A stretch of 64,000 bases of DNA from Diprion similis (taxonomy: Eukaryota > Arthropoda > Insecta > Hymenoptera > Diprionidae): contig NC_060117.1 of assembly GCF_021155765.1 (NCBI RefSeq), positions 523,001 to 587,000 on the forward strand. Reading direction: 5' to 3'. A model generated the notes under the pieces. The model was not told the origin of the DNA, searched no databases, and saw nothing but the letters and a program-made list of their open reading frames with translations. The translations under genes were made by a program, and so were the position numbers. Shown here one piece after another: positions 49,171-63,530 of the stretch (positions are counted from its first letter, which is position 1; each line of letters starts with the position of its first letter).

Positions 49171-50679
49171 TTGTTCGTTCTTCTGGAGCAGGTTGGGTTA
49201 GGTTAACTATCGTCCAAGAGATAATTCGACCTCCTCGCTATGGTAATCACTGTAACTTTTTGACTTGACCTCAATAAGTTTGGATTTTCTTAACCAACTC
49301 GATTGTCAGTCCGATGATGCGTATTCCGACGGTTACCAAAATGATATTCCTTTGATTAGGTATATATTCTTCCCAGACCCTTTCCTTGACCGTCGATGAT
49401 TCTCTATACCAAACATACTATTTACACCGCCTGACAAGTGACAAAAGTTTGGACGTTGCTATAGTCAAATCTAAACTACACACGGCCAACGGCGTGCGAA
49501 TACCAATATCTGCATGCATGTATATGCGTATAAGTACGCAGTCTCATATACGATGATTTATAAATGTTTCCGTACAGCGTATTACGTACAGATGCCCGGG
49601 TACATCCATGCGAAGTACGAAACGCGGTCAGCAGTGATGCCGCATGTCGAATGTACCGAAATGTCACTGTTATTTAGTAGGATAAACATAACGCGTCGCC
49701 ATTTTCCGCTCCGTCAGTGTGTCAGCTATTTGCAGTGTGTATGTCAAATAATCCGCGATATACATCTACAACGTGTACGCAATTGTACCGATGTATGTAT
49801 GCGGTCTCCACCTTGAGCGCGAAAGAGCCGCTTGATATCCTCCAAAAAAAATGCGAACTGCGCACTGTATACATATTTCATGACCGCACATAGGTCACGG
49901 GAAGGCCTATACTCTCGTGCGAATTGCGGGTGAACATACCGCCTTGACTACCTGTAAGAATTCGCGTACGCATACCATCAAGTCAGGGCGTTCGTCTTTT
50001 GTCCAACCGCCGATTAACTGCGTGATAATTTCGCCAACCTATAGGTGCATAGTTGCCGTGAGGCAAATTTTTATTTATATCAATTCGAGTAGTTATGAAC
50101 GGGTCTGTCTGTAGCTATTGAACGAGAAAGACTCGTGTACCGCTTGTTTGTTGCCCAATTTAATCGTAAAATGCGCACGACGTGCGTGCTATTCGATATA
50201 TCCTGTATCATCTGTTAGTTAGGAATTACCGAAAGAGAGTCAGCCCTGTGGCCATCGCGATCAAACACATCAAACAAAACACCAAACGTGCAGGGTGTTC
50301 AGAGTGGCGTGTGGTCATAGTGGTCAGTTGTATTGGTTGTATTCCGCGTTATGCTTGCATATGTACGCTGACATACACACGCAGACGTACACACATGCAA
50401 CAGAGTGTCTGGTGCACCGTATCAACGTGAGACGTCAATCGTCGTATTATGTTCAGTGTTTGTTTTTCTGCTCCAGGCACGGGCACGAGCAAGGAAAAAA
50501 AACATACATACCTACCTATCTAATACGTGCACATATTCAAATAAATCGATTATTTTCACGATAAAAAAATACTCTGTCATCTAACCTACAACGGATGAGT
50601 AACGAAATTTTGAAAGCTCGCAACTAGAGCCTCATTCCCATGCCTCTCTGGGATTAATTTACATTTATTCAAAGACAAA
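49171..50679. other. Divergent intergenic region between TMEM179 and ATG2
   Basis: About 1.5 kb with no conserved coding frame. It is rich in CG dinucleotides and in GTACG/CATACG words from 49480 to 50420, which create many short spurious frames. It should contain promoters and 5' UTRs of both flanking genes. A possible 5' non-coding ATG2 exon cannot be located without transcripts. Confidence 0.55.
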
Positions 50680-53600
50680 ATGTCTTGGCTGGGATGCCTA
50701 CCCTGGTCAGAGGGAATAAAGAAAAGGGCCTGCAGGTACTTGCTGCAGCGATATCTCGGACAATTCCTTGAAGAAAAACTAACACTCGATCAACTCACTG
50801 TAGATCTATACAATGGGACTGGTCGAGTTACGGACGTCAAGCTCGATGTTCAGGTAAAATTTTTCTCTCTTTGTCTCTGGTCCTTATTCTGAAATTCGAA
50901 ATCTAATCTACTTATTTACTTGAGGCGATCTTAGTTGAATATGAAAAAAAAAAACATTTTCAGGCTTTGAACGAGTTGGGTGAACAGCAACATCTGCCTG
51001 TTGAGTTTATCGATGGTTTTGTAGAAGAGATGTCGGTCAGTATACCTTGGTCAGCTTTGCTGAGCGAAGCCAGCTATGTCGAAGTAACGGGACTTCGGCT
51101 CACGATACAGCCGAGGCAAAGGGTTGACACTGGCACTTCTATGTTTGAGTCTATGTGGAGCTCTATGACTTCGAGCATGCAGCTTGCCCAGGAATGTTTG
51201 CAGCAGGATGCAGCAGGAGCAGAAAGTTCCCAGCCTCTTGAGGGACTTGAATTATTTGCCCAGGCAATAGACTCGAGTGAGAAAATTGAAAAGCTTTACC
51301 CCGTCAGAAGGAACACCTCGTTTTTAGCCTTTGTCCCTGACATCTTTTACGTGTGCTCTGTCTATCCAATTGTTAATTTAGCTTCTGTTGATCCCCTTTT
51401 TCTTCATTTCCAGTATTAAGCCGAGTCAAAGTTAGATTTTTGGACACAGTCATACGCCTGGAACACGTACCAATGGATTCGACCACTGGCGTTGCCGTAC
51501 AAATGTGTATAAAGAATTTAGAGTACTCTGACGAGGCAGGTTCCGACCCGGGCAACTCGACTCTAGATCCAAATCAAACATCCAAGGGCTATGTAGTATC
51601 CGCGTTTGCAACAAAGAGATTTTACCTAGAAGGGGTTACCTTTCACACAGACGAGTTTCCCTCGCTCGCCCGAACGTTCTCTAGAAGTGTTATGACAGCA
51701 AGCAGAGGTTCTACCCCGGACTCAAAGGTAGCTCGATCCGTTAGTCGCTAACACATAGACTGTGACGATGGTGATAAATTGTGTGTCTGATGACTTAAGG
51801 TTTTAGACGCTAATGATTGGTCGTAAACCATAAATGCGATTTTAGTGACAACAGGTCATTTATATAAATTATTATTATTATTATTTTGCACCAAACACGA
51901 TAAACATGATGAAGATACCCAAGAGAATGTTGAAATCATTTTTTTAAACTTGAAAGCAACGAGTTGTACGTCCAGAAATACGAACTTGAGATTTAACTTG
52001 ATGAAAAAAAAAAAATAGAATTAATTCCACACAGTTGGAAATCAAATGAAAATTCTTTTCTTCTCTAACAGAATTCTGAAGGCCAATTTTCATCTGCACA
52101 AATATCTCCGACGCAAAATATGCAAACTCCGCCAGAAAAGAATATTATTAACAATTTAGGAGAATCTGATCCGATAATGTTTGCAAAGCTGGCTGGGAGG
52201 CAAGAGATGCGACTTAAAATCAAGCAAGGGGAAGGAGTTTTGGGCCCTAAGGTAGCAATTGCTTAGAATGTAGAATCTATCGCAGTTTACCAACTATTGG
52301 TAAAAGCTTACGACTCTCTATTGCTTAGGTGGAACTTGAAGTGACACTTGGATCATTGACATCTTTTATTAGCCCTCGACAGCTACACGTTTTAATCGAG
52401 TTGGCGCACGGGCTCGCCTCACCGGACTTGGAAGACACCAGCAATGTTGCTCCGAGGCCTTGTATCGAGAAACCTATGGCAGGTAGCGATTACAATCGTA
52501 TCGAGCGTGAGCTATTGCAGCAAATTCATCCCGTGCAAGGAGTCCGAACAACTGTAAGAATTTAAATCTAGATAATCAGATTTTCAAAAAAATATTATAG
52601 TAAGTGATTTGTCTTAACAAGGATTTGCGCCATACGCAAGGATGGTCAACAGCGTCGCTGGATGAATCTGATAATGAAGAAGAATTCTTACCGATGCGGC
52701 TACCCGGGACACTGACAACTAGCGACTCTGTTACAAGCAATAACTCTAGTATGGATGGAAGTATATCAGCCAGTAGCATTAGCTCCAAAAGCTCAGTGTC
52801 TAACATTCACAGAACTAATAAGCCCAGGCAAAGCGTGGACAGTGATCCAACTGCCGAAATATTCCAGTTTCATGTTAGGCTGTCGTCAATTGCCATCGTT
52901 TTACTGCATGAGGATATACTCACAACGTCTATCGAAGGATTGGGATTGACAAAAGCTAGTAGAAGACAAATGAAGAATGTGGCTGACGAATTTTTTACAA
53001 AACTAGGAATTTTCGCGGCAACTGGATATGGAAATAAGGATTTCGACAGAGCTTCAAAATTATTCACAGAGGCCTGTCACCTCAGTCATATAAGGTATAC
53101 GTACATTCTTCTTGGTTTTCATCGTATTCGTTAACAGATCGAACTTCGTTGTTGAGATATGGATTTTTCTGCTCTTCCATATTGCAGGCTTTTGGCAGCA
53201 CCTCTTGTCACTGAAGCGAGTGAGAAAACCACGGCACAGGCCTCAACGATATCTGGTAGCGTTAGTTTGGCCAGCTTGGAAATACTCGAATGTCTAATCG
53301 ATTCCAATGGTCCGAGTTCCAAGAAAACTGCAGTTGTGGAATATGTGGAGTTACTAGGATTCCCAAAAGATAGCCCAGCAAACAATTATAGTTTTACCAA
53401 TAAGACTGACTTCCGAGCACGATTCAAATACAGCGAAAAAGCTGTGAGACACGCTCAGTTTACCAAATTCGCCCACCCGCGCACAGAAATTGAGTAAGAT
53501 TGGCTCATCCCATGTTATACTAAATTCTTCAGTAGTACGAGTAGTTTGTATTGCGCAAGAATTCAGTACCAACAACATTGAACTTTTTCAGCATTCAATT

Positions 53601-56600
53601 GGAAGAATGTAGAAGCGAATTGGATATTACAATAGTGGATAGGATATCAGCGGTTCTCAATCCACATCCAATATGCACCTCTACGTACCCTGTTACAGCC
53701 TCAAGAGATGCTGTTGTGAGAATTTATTATGATATTTTACCAACTATTAGCAATACTTACAACATATACTTATAAATCACGTACACCAAATATTTCCAAT
53801 CAATTATACATTCAATCACTTTATACATTATTCATTTGTAACACCATTGCACCTGTATCGTTACATTTCCAGAATCAGCAAGCGTTGTTCTATCAAGCTG
53901 TAGAAAGTCCATCCTTACCGGACTCAAAAATTGATGTGAAGGTCTCATCGGCAAATTGCATGATCAAACTCAGGTATGACCGATTTACTCGAATGCTTAA
54001 TATATGTGTAAAGGTGTACAAGAACTTGCACAATGATCACAAAGAGAAACGAGAAAACATCATCTTTTGCAATTGTCTTTGCAGGTTTCCTGTACCAGAC
54101 TTACGACCTCTGCACGATATGAGTAGGGCACCCTGGTGGAAACGATCAGTTCGACCAGATTTCGTCACGCTGAAGCTGACGGATGCTCAAATTCATTCCT
54201 CCATGGAAAGTCGCAGTCATTGTCAGGCTCGGCATGAGATTCAGTGTCGCCAAATACTGCTTACTTACATGGAAGCTGATGCCAATGTCGGTGTAGAAAT
54301 TGGAAGGGCATCTACCGATGAAAAAGCAAACAGTTCATTGCCCCAAGGTGGGGAGGGTTTTGGATGGCCCAGGATGGTCATTAGCGTGTATCCGAAGCAT
54401 TTAGGCGGACTCTTGGAAGATAGTTCAGAAGGAGAGCAAGAGCCAAGTTTAGATGACACATTAGAAAACACAATTAAGCATCAGCCCTCACCTTTTAGTT
54501 CGAAAAGAGTTGTCCACGAGTCAGACACACCTCATTCGAAACCTCAAGATCACAGCGACAAAAATACCTCTCCGGATCACAGGTTCGTGGTAGATTATTA
54601 TATATACCTTCTCGAAGCTTTACATACACGAATAGATGATCGAAAGAAATGCGTACAAGTAAGTCATGAGATAACAGGTGAGGAAATTAGGGGAGCAAAA
54701 ACGAGAGAATACGTTATTGCATCTCACGGTATTATGTCAGTGTATATCGTCAACTTTGGTCTATGAAATAATTGACAGAGAAGGAGAGGAGCTAGTGATA
54801 CCTGGGAATCGACAGGAGATGCTCGATTTTATTGAAGATGGAACCCGAGGATCTAGGATACAACTGGAAATAAGTTTGCCGTGTGCCTCCATCCAAATAC
54901 CTTCCAAACATTTGTACGAATTGCTTTATAATCGGTTTAATGCCGATCTTTTTCTCTGGGAACCTTCTGCGCCAAGGCCTAAAACCACAACACATGTGGA
55001 ATCCCATGTCGGATTAGATTTGGCGTCGACGCTACTGCAAGAGTCTGTATATCCCAGGTGATGCCAAATTTTCGGTGTTCAAAGTGAAACTGAATTAATC
55101 TCAAAAATCGTCCAATATCGTTCCATGTGGAAATGATTATTCTTGTTGATGTTGACAAATTTTCAGATTCAGCATGTGCAAGAGCGGAATTCAATATGAC
55201 TCAGAGTCCGACTCGGACGAAGATGGTATCTATCGTTCCGCAGCTGAAAGAAGTTGCAGACAAAATGAAAAAAAAATATTTTGTAACGGTCAAAGTACCG
55301 TGGCACTGTCTCTAAATATAAACCAAGGGCTTGTGAGCATGTTTCCACCCGTACGGGACTCGTCTCATAACGTCATTCCTGGGCAGCAGGGCGAGTTGAT
55401 CCTACGATTGGAAGATGCTCTTTTATTTTCAATCAGCGCATACAAAGGAAATAATAACTTGGGCTACGTCTGTGCAATGTTGAGAAATGTTTCCTTGAGT
55501 CATTGCGGTTTGATAACTTCGCCATCCCAAGCACCTCCACTCCGAAGTATGAACAGCATAATACCCAGACATTGTCAGTCGACCATATATCGCAGTGACC
55601 GAGGAGCAAACAGAACTGTGAATTCTGCTGAAAAAGATATGCTGAGCGTAGCAGTGAGAATACAATCGTCGCATCAGACTCATCGAATTAAGGTAACAGC
55701 CACGGAAACTAATAGCAAATGAATGCATATTAAATTTGACTTATAGTAATTATACTTTGACGCATTTATAGCTGCTGCTTGTAATTGAAATGAAACCTTA
55801 CCTCTGTCTATAAGAAATTCAATGGTAAATTATATCTCTTGCAATTGATATTGTAGACCTTTCGAGTAGCAGTAGGAATAAGAAATGCAACATTGAGGCA
55901 CAGAATGAGTTCGACACAAGCATCTTGGTTCACTCAATTGACCGACTGTTTGGATGTAGCTGATCACCCGGTTGCTGGTTATTCGCCACCTGGAGTACTC
56001 ACTGAATTACATTTACATCTTTGGGATTGTGCAGTCGATTACAGGTGTGTATGAACAACATCAAACATTGCTGTCGATCGCAATGTTCTTTTCTCAAATT
56101 CAGTCGCACTGTCAAATATCCAATTTGTGTGTACAACAACCGGATGCTTTACAGGCCCATAAATCTGCAACTCCGATCAATGGTTACACTAGGAAGTTTT
56201 AGTGTATCCAGTAACATTGCAGCACAGACAAACACATCGACGCTGAGATTTATAGCCGAGGATGTGGCTCTTTTCATATCTGAAAAACTTGGTAATGGCG
56301 TGGAATTAAGAAAAGACTATGTGTGCGTTATGGATCTCGGGTTATTCGAACTGTCGTTGAGGCTGAACGAGAAAATGTGCGGAGGTGCACCAAGGGTTGA
56401 CTTGAGGGCAAGTAACAACGTCTTGCACGTGCGCACTTGTTCGGATTCCGGACGTGCCTTGATGCAATTGCTCACGTACTTTGCTAGCGACGGAGATCTT
56501 CTACAATGTTCCAAAAGTACCGAAAGTATTGCTGTACTAAGCTCGGGTGACGACGAAAGCCTTATAGGGCAAGATAGTTTGAATGTCCTCAGCAAGAGTC

Positions 56601-59600
56601 AAGAAGAACGTGTCAATAGTTTGATGGTAGATGCTATGGAGGACACTGTTAAAGGTATACATAATACGTACATTATATTCGGAAAAAAAAATCTTACAAA
56701 ATCTCTATGCTCACGACAGTTTTTATACACATCTTAGTTTCCTTGATTTGAATTTGAAATTGAGTCGAAATAAAATTTACAACAGGTACTATGAGTAACA
56801 ACGATGGAATGTCATCGTCAACTCAAAATCAAGCTCATATATTTTTTTTCCCCGGAGAATCTCACCCGACGTTACACAGCCGCCAGGCAGAAACGGCGAT
56901 TGAGAAAACTTGTGAAGAGAGAAATGTTGATGGTAATAGCAGTAAAAGCGATTATCCAGATGATGACTTTTGCATTTTGGGAGAAGAGGCAGGAGCTGGA
57001 ATAATGCCCAGGCACGGGGTTCCCGAAATTCGATGGTTGTCCGAAGAGCCGATACGCGTTGTAGACAATCACTTTTCAATACCACTTGGAAAGACAGATC
57101 TTCTGAAGGCTCCAAAACATTTCCCTCCAGCTATTTTGAGATATACACTCTGCGAGATGACATTGATTTGGCACATGTTTGGAGGCAAGGACTTCGGCAG
57201 TACCGAAAGTTCGACCAAGAAACACGTTACTATAGACGATAGTCTACACCGTACTGAAAATTCACCTCTGGGAAGGTAGATCGATTGCTTTGTGTCCGTT
57301 ATTCTTATATTTGTGCCAGCGATTTTCCATTATCGCGAATCATAATAGCCGTGAAATGTGTGATGAAAGTAATAATAACAAGGAACAGCAGAGGAACGTA
57401 AGGAATGCGTTTCATTGATTTTCATCTTTCTAGGAGCCACTCCGTTGTCAGTGGGATTGGGGGGATCGGTTTCAGCAAAGCTGCACCCAACAAAGTCTGC
57501 TTTGGAAGTGTACCCAACTCGCCTAGAGGAAAAACCAGGGAATCTTTTTCCGATTGGCAGTCAATCGGAGGTCCTGGAAGACAAAACGATGTTCTCATGG
57601 AACTGCAATTGAACAAGGTTCGATTCCAGCACGAAGTTTACCCAGACAGTACACCCGAGGCTTCGAGACAAGTTTTACTGGTGAATGAAATCGAAATACG
57701 GGATCGCCTGGAATCGTCGCACATAAACAAGTTTCTTTATCAGTATAGCTGCGAGGCACGGCCTAGACAGTCTCATGCAAACATGTTTGCCATGAAAGCT
57801 GTTCATGTACGCCCTGACCCAAAGTTAACAGCTCAGGAATGTTGCCTAAAGTTGAGCTTGCTCCCATTAAGGTTGAACATTGACCAGGATAGCCTGTTGT
57901 TTTTGATTAATTTCTTCACCGAACTCGGAGAAGACTCAAATGAACCCACCCGAGGAAGCGGCAGGACCAGTGCCCCGACTTCCGCCCAATCTTCACCGAA
58001 TTCTAAACACGGTACGCCTACGCATCATCCACCAGTAATGAGTGTTAACGAATCGTCATCGACGTCTTTGTCATCCACATCTGATGGACTAATGACCGGT
58101 TGTGTATCACCCCAAGGAAGCACTGTTGACCAAAACTTACTGATACTTCTTGAGGATGAATTACAGATACGAGAGAGTAAGTCGGAGGCAAAGTCTAGTG
58201 GTGATGTACCCGAGGATACTCAACCAATTTACTTTAGGTGAGGAGTTAGGAAATATATTATTTTCTTGGTTTTTTACCACTTGATCCAAGATTCCTAGGT
58301 AGGTCGAAATAATGCCGTTGGTTAATATTTTAATATCATTTGATATTCATATCACTGCAGAAGCGTTATATTCGCCCCCGAAGTCCTCGTCAGGCTGGAT
58401 TATCAGGGCAAGCGCGTTGACCTTACACACGGTCCACTCGCCGGCCTTCTAATGGGTCTCGCCCAATTGAATTGTTCAGAACTAAGGCTTAAAAGATTGA
58501 CCCATCGTCATGGCCTTTTAGGCTTTGACAAATTAGTAGCTTTCATGCTGTCCGAATGGATCCAAGACATAAAGAAGAATCAGCTACCCAGTTTGTTAGG
58601 TGGAGTTGGGCCGATGCACTCGCTGGTACAACTATGTGAGTAGACCAGAATATGACAACCTACCTTCCCTTAGTTTGTCACTTTGTCGTCATTGTAAATG
58701 TATATAAATACCCGGATGAATCCATAATTCAGATGACTTCGACGAATGATTATCTATTTTCAGTCCACGGCATACGGGACCTATTCTGGATGCCAATTGA
58801 ACAATACCAGAAAGATGGCAGAATTGTACGAGGATTACAACGGGGTGCTAATAGTTTTACTACATCAACTGCGATGGCAGCTCTGGAACTAACTTCAAGA
58901 TTGGTAAACGCGATACAAAGTACAGCAGAGACAGCTTATGACATGGTCAGCCCTGGGCCGAGTGTGAGGCGAAAAAATAAAGGGGAAAAAGGGCGTAGAA
59001 AACGATACAATCAACCACTTGATATTCGAGAGGGAATGGCTAATGCTTATACGCTCGTCAAGGAGGTAATAACAACGTAAATAAAAGAGGATCTCTCGAA
59101 ACGAGTCTTTGGCCCTCGAATGGTGTTCAGTGCAAAAGTACTCGAATAAAAATCGAACGTTAACAGGGTACTGATATTATTGCATAGCTGACGAAGAGAA
59201 ATTGCTTACGAGCACAGTGCGGTCAGGAATTTATTGACACTATATCCGAATCACTTAAACTCTTACGAAATTTCATACATATTTGTGAACATGAAAAAAG
59301 GAGAATAATTCAAATTATTTACTTAATCAGGAGTAACTAAACTATGCGTATCACTTCATAACTATTATGATTGCAAATAAAACTGTCAGCTGTCAAATTG
59401 TCAGCTTTAGACTGCTTTTAGAGGGGGAGGGGTGGGAAAAAACGAAAACCGCCCCAAAATGGTAGCTCAAGCTAAGACCAATTTACAATAACTGTGAACA
59501 TGAGGTACAGAATCAATTTGGCAAGCCCACCTCAAGAGATCCTCACCGACGTGTTATCGTTTACTAATGAAACAAAAAAATGAAACAATGTGATCTAAAA

Positions 59601-59905
59601 TTGCTAGGGCATCAGGGTTGAACTGATTTTCTAATCCTTGAAAATATCTTTGTTATGTCTTGCAGGGTCTGGGCGAAACTGCGAATCAATTGGTACGAGT
59701 GGCAAGTGAGGAACATGAACAAAAAGGAGTTTCCGGTGCAGTAGGAGGTGTACTGAGGCAAATACCGCCCACTGTTGTGAAGCCGATCATTCTTGCAAGC
59801 GAAGCGACAAGTAATGTCCTTGGTGGCATGCGATCGCAATTAGTACCAGATGCCAGGAGAGAAGCTGCTCAAAAGTGGAGACAGGATTCAAGAGATGCCA
59901 ACTGA
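50680..59905 (+). CDS. Atg2: Autophagy-related protein 2 (lipid-transfer protein), 19 coding exons
   Basis: Exons: 50680-50853, 50964-51276, 51414-51727, 52072-52251, 52329-52553, 52622-53094, 53188-53493, 53592-53715, 53873-53973, 54085-54658, 54741-55057, 55167-55692, 55857-56044, 56155-56654, 56786-57275, 57434-58237, 58361-58635, 58764-59065, 59666-59905. All phases agree, giving about 2141 residues, in the range of animal ATG2. The N-terminal chorein domain starts MSWLGCLPWSEGIKKRACRY; the centre has the repeated beta-rich blocks of bridge-like lipid transporters; a DDDFCIL LC3/GABARAP-interacting motif lies near residue 1500, followed by the conserved WLSEEPIRVVDNHFSIP..APKHFPPAILRYTLCEMTL block; the C-terminal domain includes RSVIFAPEVLVRLDYQGKRV and ends REAAQKWRQDSRDAN. 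The family channels lipids from ER to the growing phagophore with WIPI/ATG18 and ATG9. The join at 54658/54741 is the least certain and uses a strong GTAAGT donor. Confidence 0.97.
56968..56979 (+). other. ATG2 LC3-interacting region (FCIL core)
   Basis: Codons for F-C-I-L preceded by four acidic or near-acidic residues (PDDD) within exon 15. This matches the known acidic-FCIL LIR of vertebrate ATG2 proteins that binds GABARAP/LC3. Confidence 0.85.
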
Positions 59906-60712
59906 AAGGGAAGAAAATCCAGTCTGGCGATTCCAAAAAAAACGTGTGTTTGACTACTCTGCTGTATCTCCCCATTACGTGTATCGAAACAGATGTATTG
60001 TTAGAGTTTTCAACGAATTATATTATACTTAGCGCTGGTGAATCTGGGCGTCCACATCGGCATGTGGATAAAGTCAAAACGTCACGGAGGACGTAACGAA
60101 CTTGTTGTAAAAGAGCGTACAACGTCCGAATAAATCGAGTTCCGTTGTTACTTCCAGTTACGGGGTAATGCTTGTGCCACCGCAATTTAATTAATTAGTT
60201 GTACACGTGCAATGTGCTAATACGCCTATGAATATGTTAACTATAAGATTACAGCTGCTATAATCAATGACGGGTACAGGCATTTGGAAGTAAAATTTGA
60301 ACAACGAACATTTGTACGCCTGTATCCGTTACGCGATAAAAGAAAGAAAAAAAAAAATTAAAATGTATTCACTTCTTGTATATGTATGTAATTTCGTTCA
60401 TCACTGAACTGTGTATGTTTTATACCGATGATATATTGTATAGTATGTATTAAAAAATATTTGTCATAATAAAACGAATGAAACGTTACTACAGGTACTG
60501 GGCGATTATTTGTCGGACACCACCACCATTCCCATTTATAGTATACCGATATACTTATCTCTGCATACAAACCCCGGTCGAACTTGGCTACAGTTGCTAT
60601 GACCACCATGCCGAATGTTTACAGCGCTACTGTTCCTCGTTGTACTTTTATCGTCTTGTCTATTCTACGCAACCTGTAATAAAAATACTAGTCAAATATT
60701 GATAATAAGGAA
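59906..60712. other. ATG2 3' UTR and intergenic DNA before DRC7
   Basis: No conserved coding frame. AATAAA at 60129-60134 is a plausible ATG2 polyadenylation signal about 220 bases after the stop. The remainder up to 60712 is AT-rich and should hold the DRC7 promoter and 5' UTR. Confidence 0.55.
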
Positions 60713-62933
60713 ATGTTCGGTACGATTTCGGACAACAGGAGCACAATAACGGACGCGTTCAATATCGACATGGAATCAAAGAGTCAGGTGAAATTTGACC
60801 AGGATGTCTGGTCGGAGACATTACTGAAAAACTCGAGGAGGCGGTCGACGTCCACTGTACCTGGAATTTCGGCAATTAACCGAGATCACGAATACGACGA
60901 TGACGAATCCGAGGGTTCAGAGGTGGAAACCAACGCTCGGCGGGAATCGGAGTACACGGGACCGTTTGAAATCAGTGCCGGAATTTTGAAACAAATACGA
61001 CAAGAATTGTGTCTCATACAACTCAGCTGGCCTCCAGAGATCAAGTGTATCGACATCGACGAAAATTTTCTACCTTCAAGTTACAACAACAACAGCGACA
61101 AAGAAAAGCTTTTGCTTTGGTATACTGAAAATTTTCGAAAACAATATCACACCATTTACGCGAATAGAAAACCATTGCTGTTCGCACGCGACAACGAATG
61201 CGGGATACACGTAGGTTACAGTTGATCTGCCGTTTTAATGTTTAATTGATTGATTAATTATGCTTCTCTGTACGGTCACGATTACGCATACATCATTGAA
61301 CCTACGTTATGCCGGTGATGGACGGGTTAATTTTTGTGAGGGAAGATAATACTAAACGTAAGGCATAACGCCTCGAGCATAAGTAGATTGCATATTTCGA
61401 TTTATTTTCTTTAAATACTTTCGACGTCAAGTCATACAAAGGCGCTTTTTCATATAAAGTTAAAACGAAACATAAATAGAGATATTATTATTAAACTTTG
61501 TTAATCGCAAGGTATACGTAGGGTAACAAGGAATGTCATCTCAGAACAGCGCTAAGTTTTATCAACTCTATAATATAATATTATATCTACTAATGGGAAT
61601 TATAGTTGCATCTATGGACGACAGATACATCAGTTTTGATGCTTTATTTCTTCTACATTCTAAATAATAAAAATAAATTTCGCTATACATTTATTATCTT
61701 ACCAATGCTAAACTAGTCTAGTATAATATTATATACACGCATAGTTTCGCGCTTAATATCTAAGAGCTTAGTCACTGCAGTCTTATATACAGGCTGCGAA
61801 GCGGCAGCTTTTTGGCTTCAATGAAAACGCCGTACACGCGTATGCATACACACATACGTATGTACGGTTTGTGAGATAATTATCACCGAGGGATTTCGGA
61901 CTTGGTGCTGAATTTACTTTCACGTATAAAAACATTCGAACAGCTTTCGATGAGAATAAACTCGTGGCGAATGTAGAGAGACGCACGAATGTCTGTACAC
62001 AGTAATATAGAAGAAGGATCAGAGATACATAACTGGCGGCAGACATGTTGGGACATACCGAATCTCTGCAAGATCAATCATTCCTCATTGCTCGTACGGA
62101 GATCCCAACGGTCACTGTCAATATCTCGTTTTATGGGGTAAGGGCCTCACGTAAGCTGGGCTATCTCTCCGTCTCTCTCCCTCTCTAACTAGATAATATA
62201 TAGCTTGGTACGTCAGTTTCCTCCCTGACCGTAATTGAGCGTGAGAGAGAGAGAGAGAGAGAGAGATCCTCATGCGGACTTGAAATAAAATCGGCTGTTG
62301 CATGTACATGCTTCGACTTACGAGGATGGTACCCTATTCGAGCGGTGAAGAATGATTGATCCTGCATTTCGTGTAACCTAATTATTTCCCGGCGATACGC
62401 AATAAATATATATATATACATACACATATATTAGGGTGGTTCGTTTGAGATGACTATTTTTTTTTTCACTCTCGCCCTAAAATTTTATCGAACATGTCGA
62501 AATAAAAACTCTCTGAAAGTTAAGGCCCTCAAAATTAACATCGAGCACTTTCGCTTATCGTTAAAAGATCTACCATCTAAAATACACGTAAATCAGGATT
62601 TTTTGTTTTTTTTTGTTTTCAAAATACCACTATTCTTACTTAATATTAATTTTGAAGGCTGTAACTTTCCGAGAATGCTTATTTCGACATATTCGATAAA
62701 ATCTTAGGTCGAGAGCGAACAAAAAATAGTCGACTCAAACGAAACATCGTAATATATTGTATAGATATAGATATACATATACTTAAATCTAGCCACTTTG
62801 TTGACAGAAGTTTGTCTCGACGACCATCAGACCGAGTACCCTGCCGTATCCGGAATTGTCTACGTGGCAAGGATGCGCGAAATTCGTCAGCGACTACCTG
62901 ACGTACGAACCACCAAGAAATCCAATTCTTATG
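60713..62933 (+). CDS. DRC7 (lobo): Dynein regulatory complex subunit 7 (CCDC135/lobo), first two coding exons, incomplete at 3' end
   Basis: Exon 60713-61210 encodes 166 residues and exon 62808-62933 another 42, both phase 0. After an acidic, low-complexity N-terminus (YDDDESEGSEVE) come conserved blocks LLLWYTENFRKQYH and RKPLLFARDNECGIH; the second exon supplies KFVSTTIRPSTLPYPEL and WQGCAKFVSDYLTYEP, exactly the order in DRC7. The family is part of the nexin-dynein regulatory complex of motile axonemes and in flies is needed for sperm function. Only about the first quarter of the usual protein is present; after the GTAAGT donor at 62934 no further exon could be found in the window, so the rest should lie beyond 64000. 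The intron between the two exons holds an inverted-repeat element. Confidence 0.9.
62242..62266. repeat. (GA)n microsatellite
   Basis: About 12 uninterrupted GA units inside DRC7 intron 1; a CT-rich stretch near 62165-62188 has the opposite bias. Confidence 0.85.
62431..62753. mobile_element. MITE-like element with about 75-bp terminal inverted repeats
   Basis: The left end (TTAGGGTGGTTCGTTTGAG through TCGAACATGTCGAAATAA, 62431-62505) matches the reverse complement of the right end (62680-62753, TTACGATGTTTCGTTTGAGT through TCGAATATGTCGAAATAA) with only scattered differences. The element is about 320 bp, AT-rich and without coding capacity. The flanks are TATATTA-like on both sides, so the exact ends and target duplication cannot be fixed. 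It lies in DRC7 intron 1. It is probably a non-autonomous DNA transposon; the superfamily is not assigned. Confidence 0.8.
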
Positions 62934-63530
62934 GTAAGTTTTCCGCTCAATTTCTGCCTACCAGCTCCAGTCAGTGTCCGATCAGTGTCAGTATCAATCT
63001 ATCCCATTCACAGATCTCCGCAAGTACTCGCTTATTGAGGAAAAACGATAACCTACAGTAGGGAATACGGTTCAACAATTGTCTCTTACATATTCCACAC
63101 TCACTGCATGTAATTGTTCTCGGACTGCCGGAGCTAGGTATAATAATTAGGTACATACATATCTATACGTCTATGCCTACACGGTAACGATTAAGGACGT
63201 ATAGGAATAAAATTTTAGCAATGTTTAAAGTTAAATACGACTATCTTCTGATTTTGGTATTACTTCATCTTCTCGGCTAAATACTGCTTACGTACAGTGA
63301 AGTTCCCCCAACCCGCAGTCGCTATCACGTCCGTGTCAGCTCCCGAGTTTCACTGATTTAAGGCATGGTAAAATAATTTTGCCAACGTGTCGCGAACAAT
63401 CAGACCTCTATTGAGTTGATAATTTTGAAAAAATACGAAACCCTCCCCCCGTCTCTCCGGTAATATTACATAGGTAGGTCGGTAGGTACTTACTACCCTA
63501 TGCCTAGAACGATATGGTAACAATATAGAT

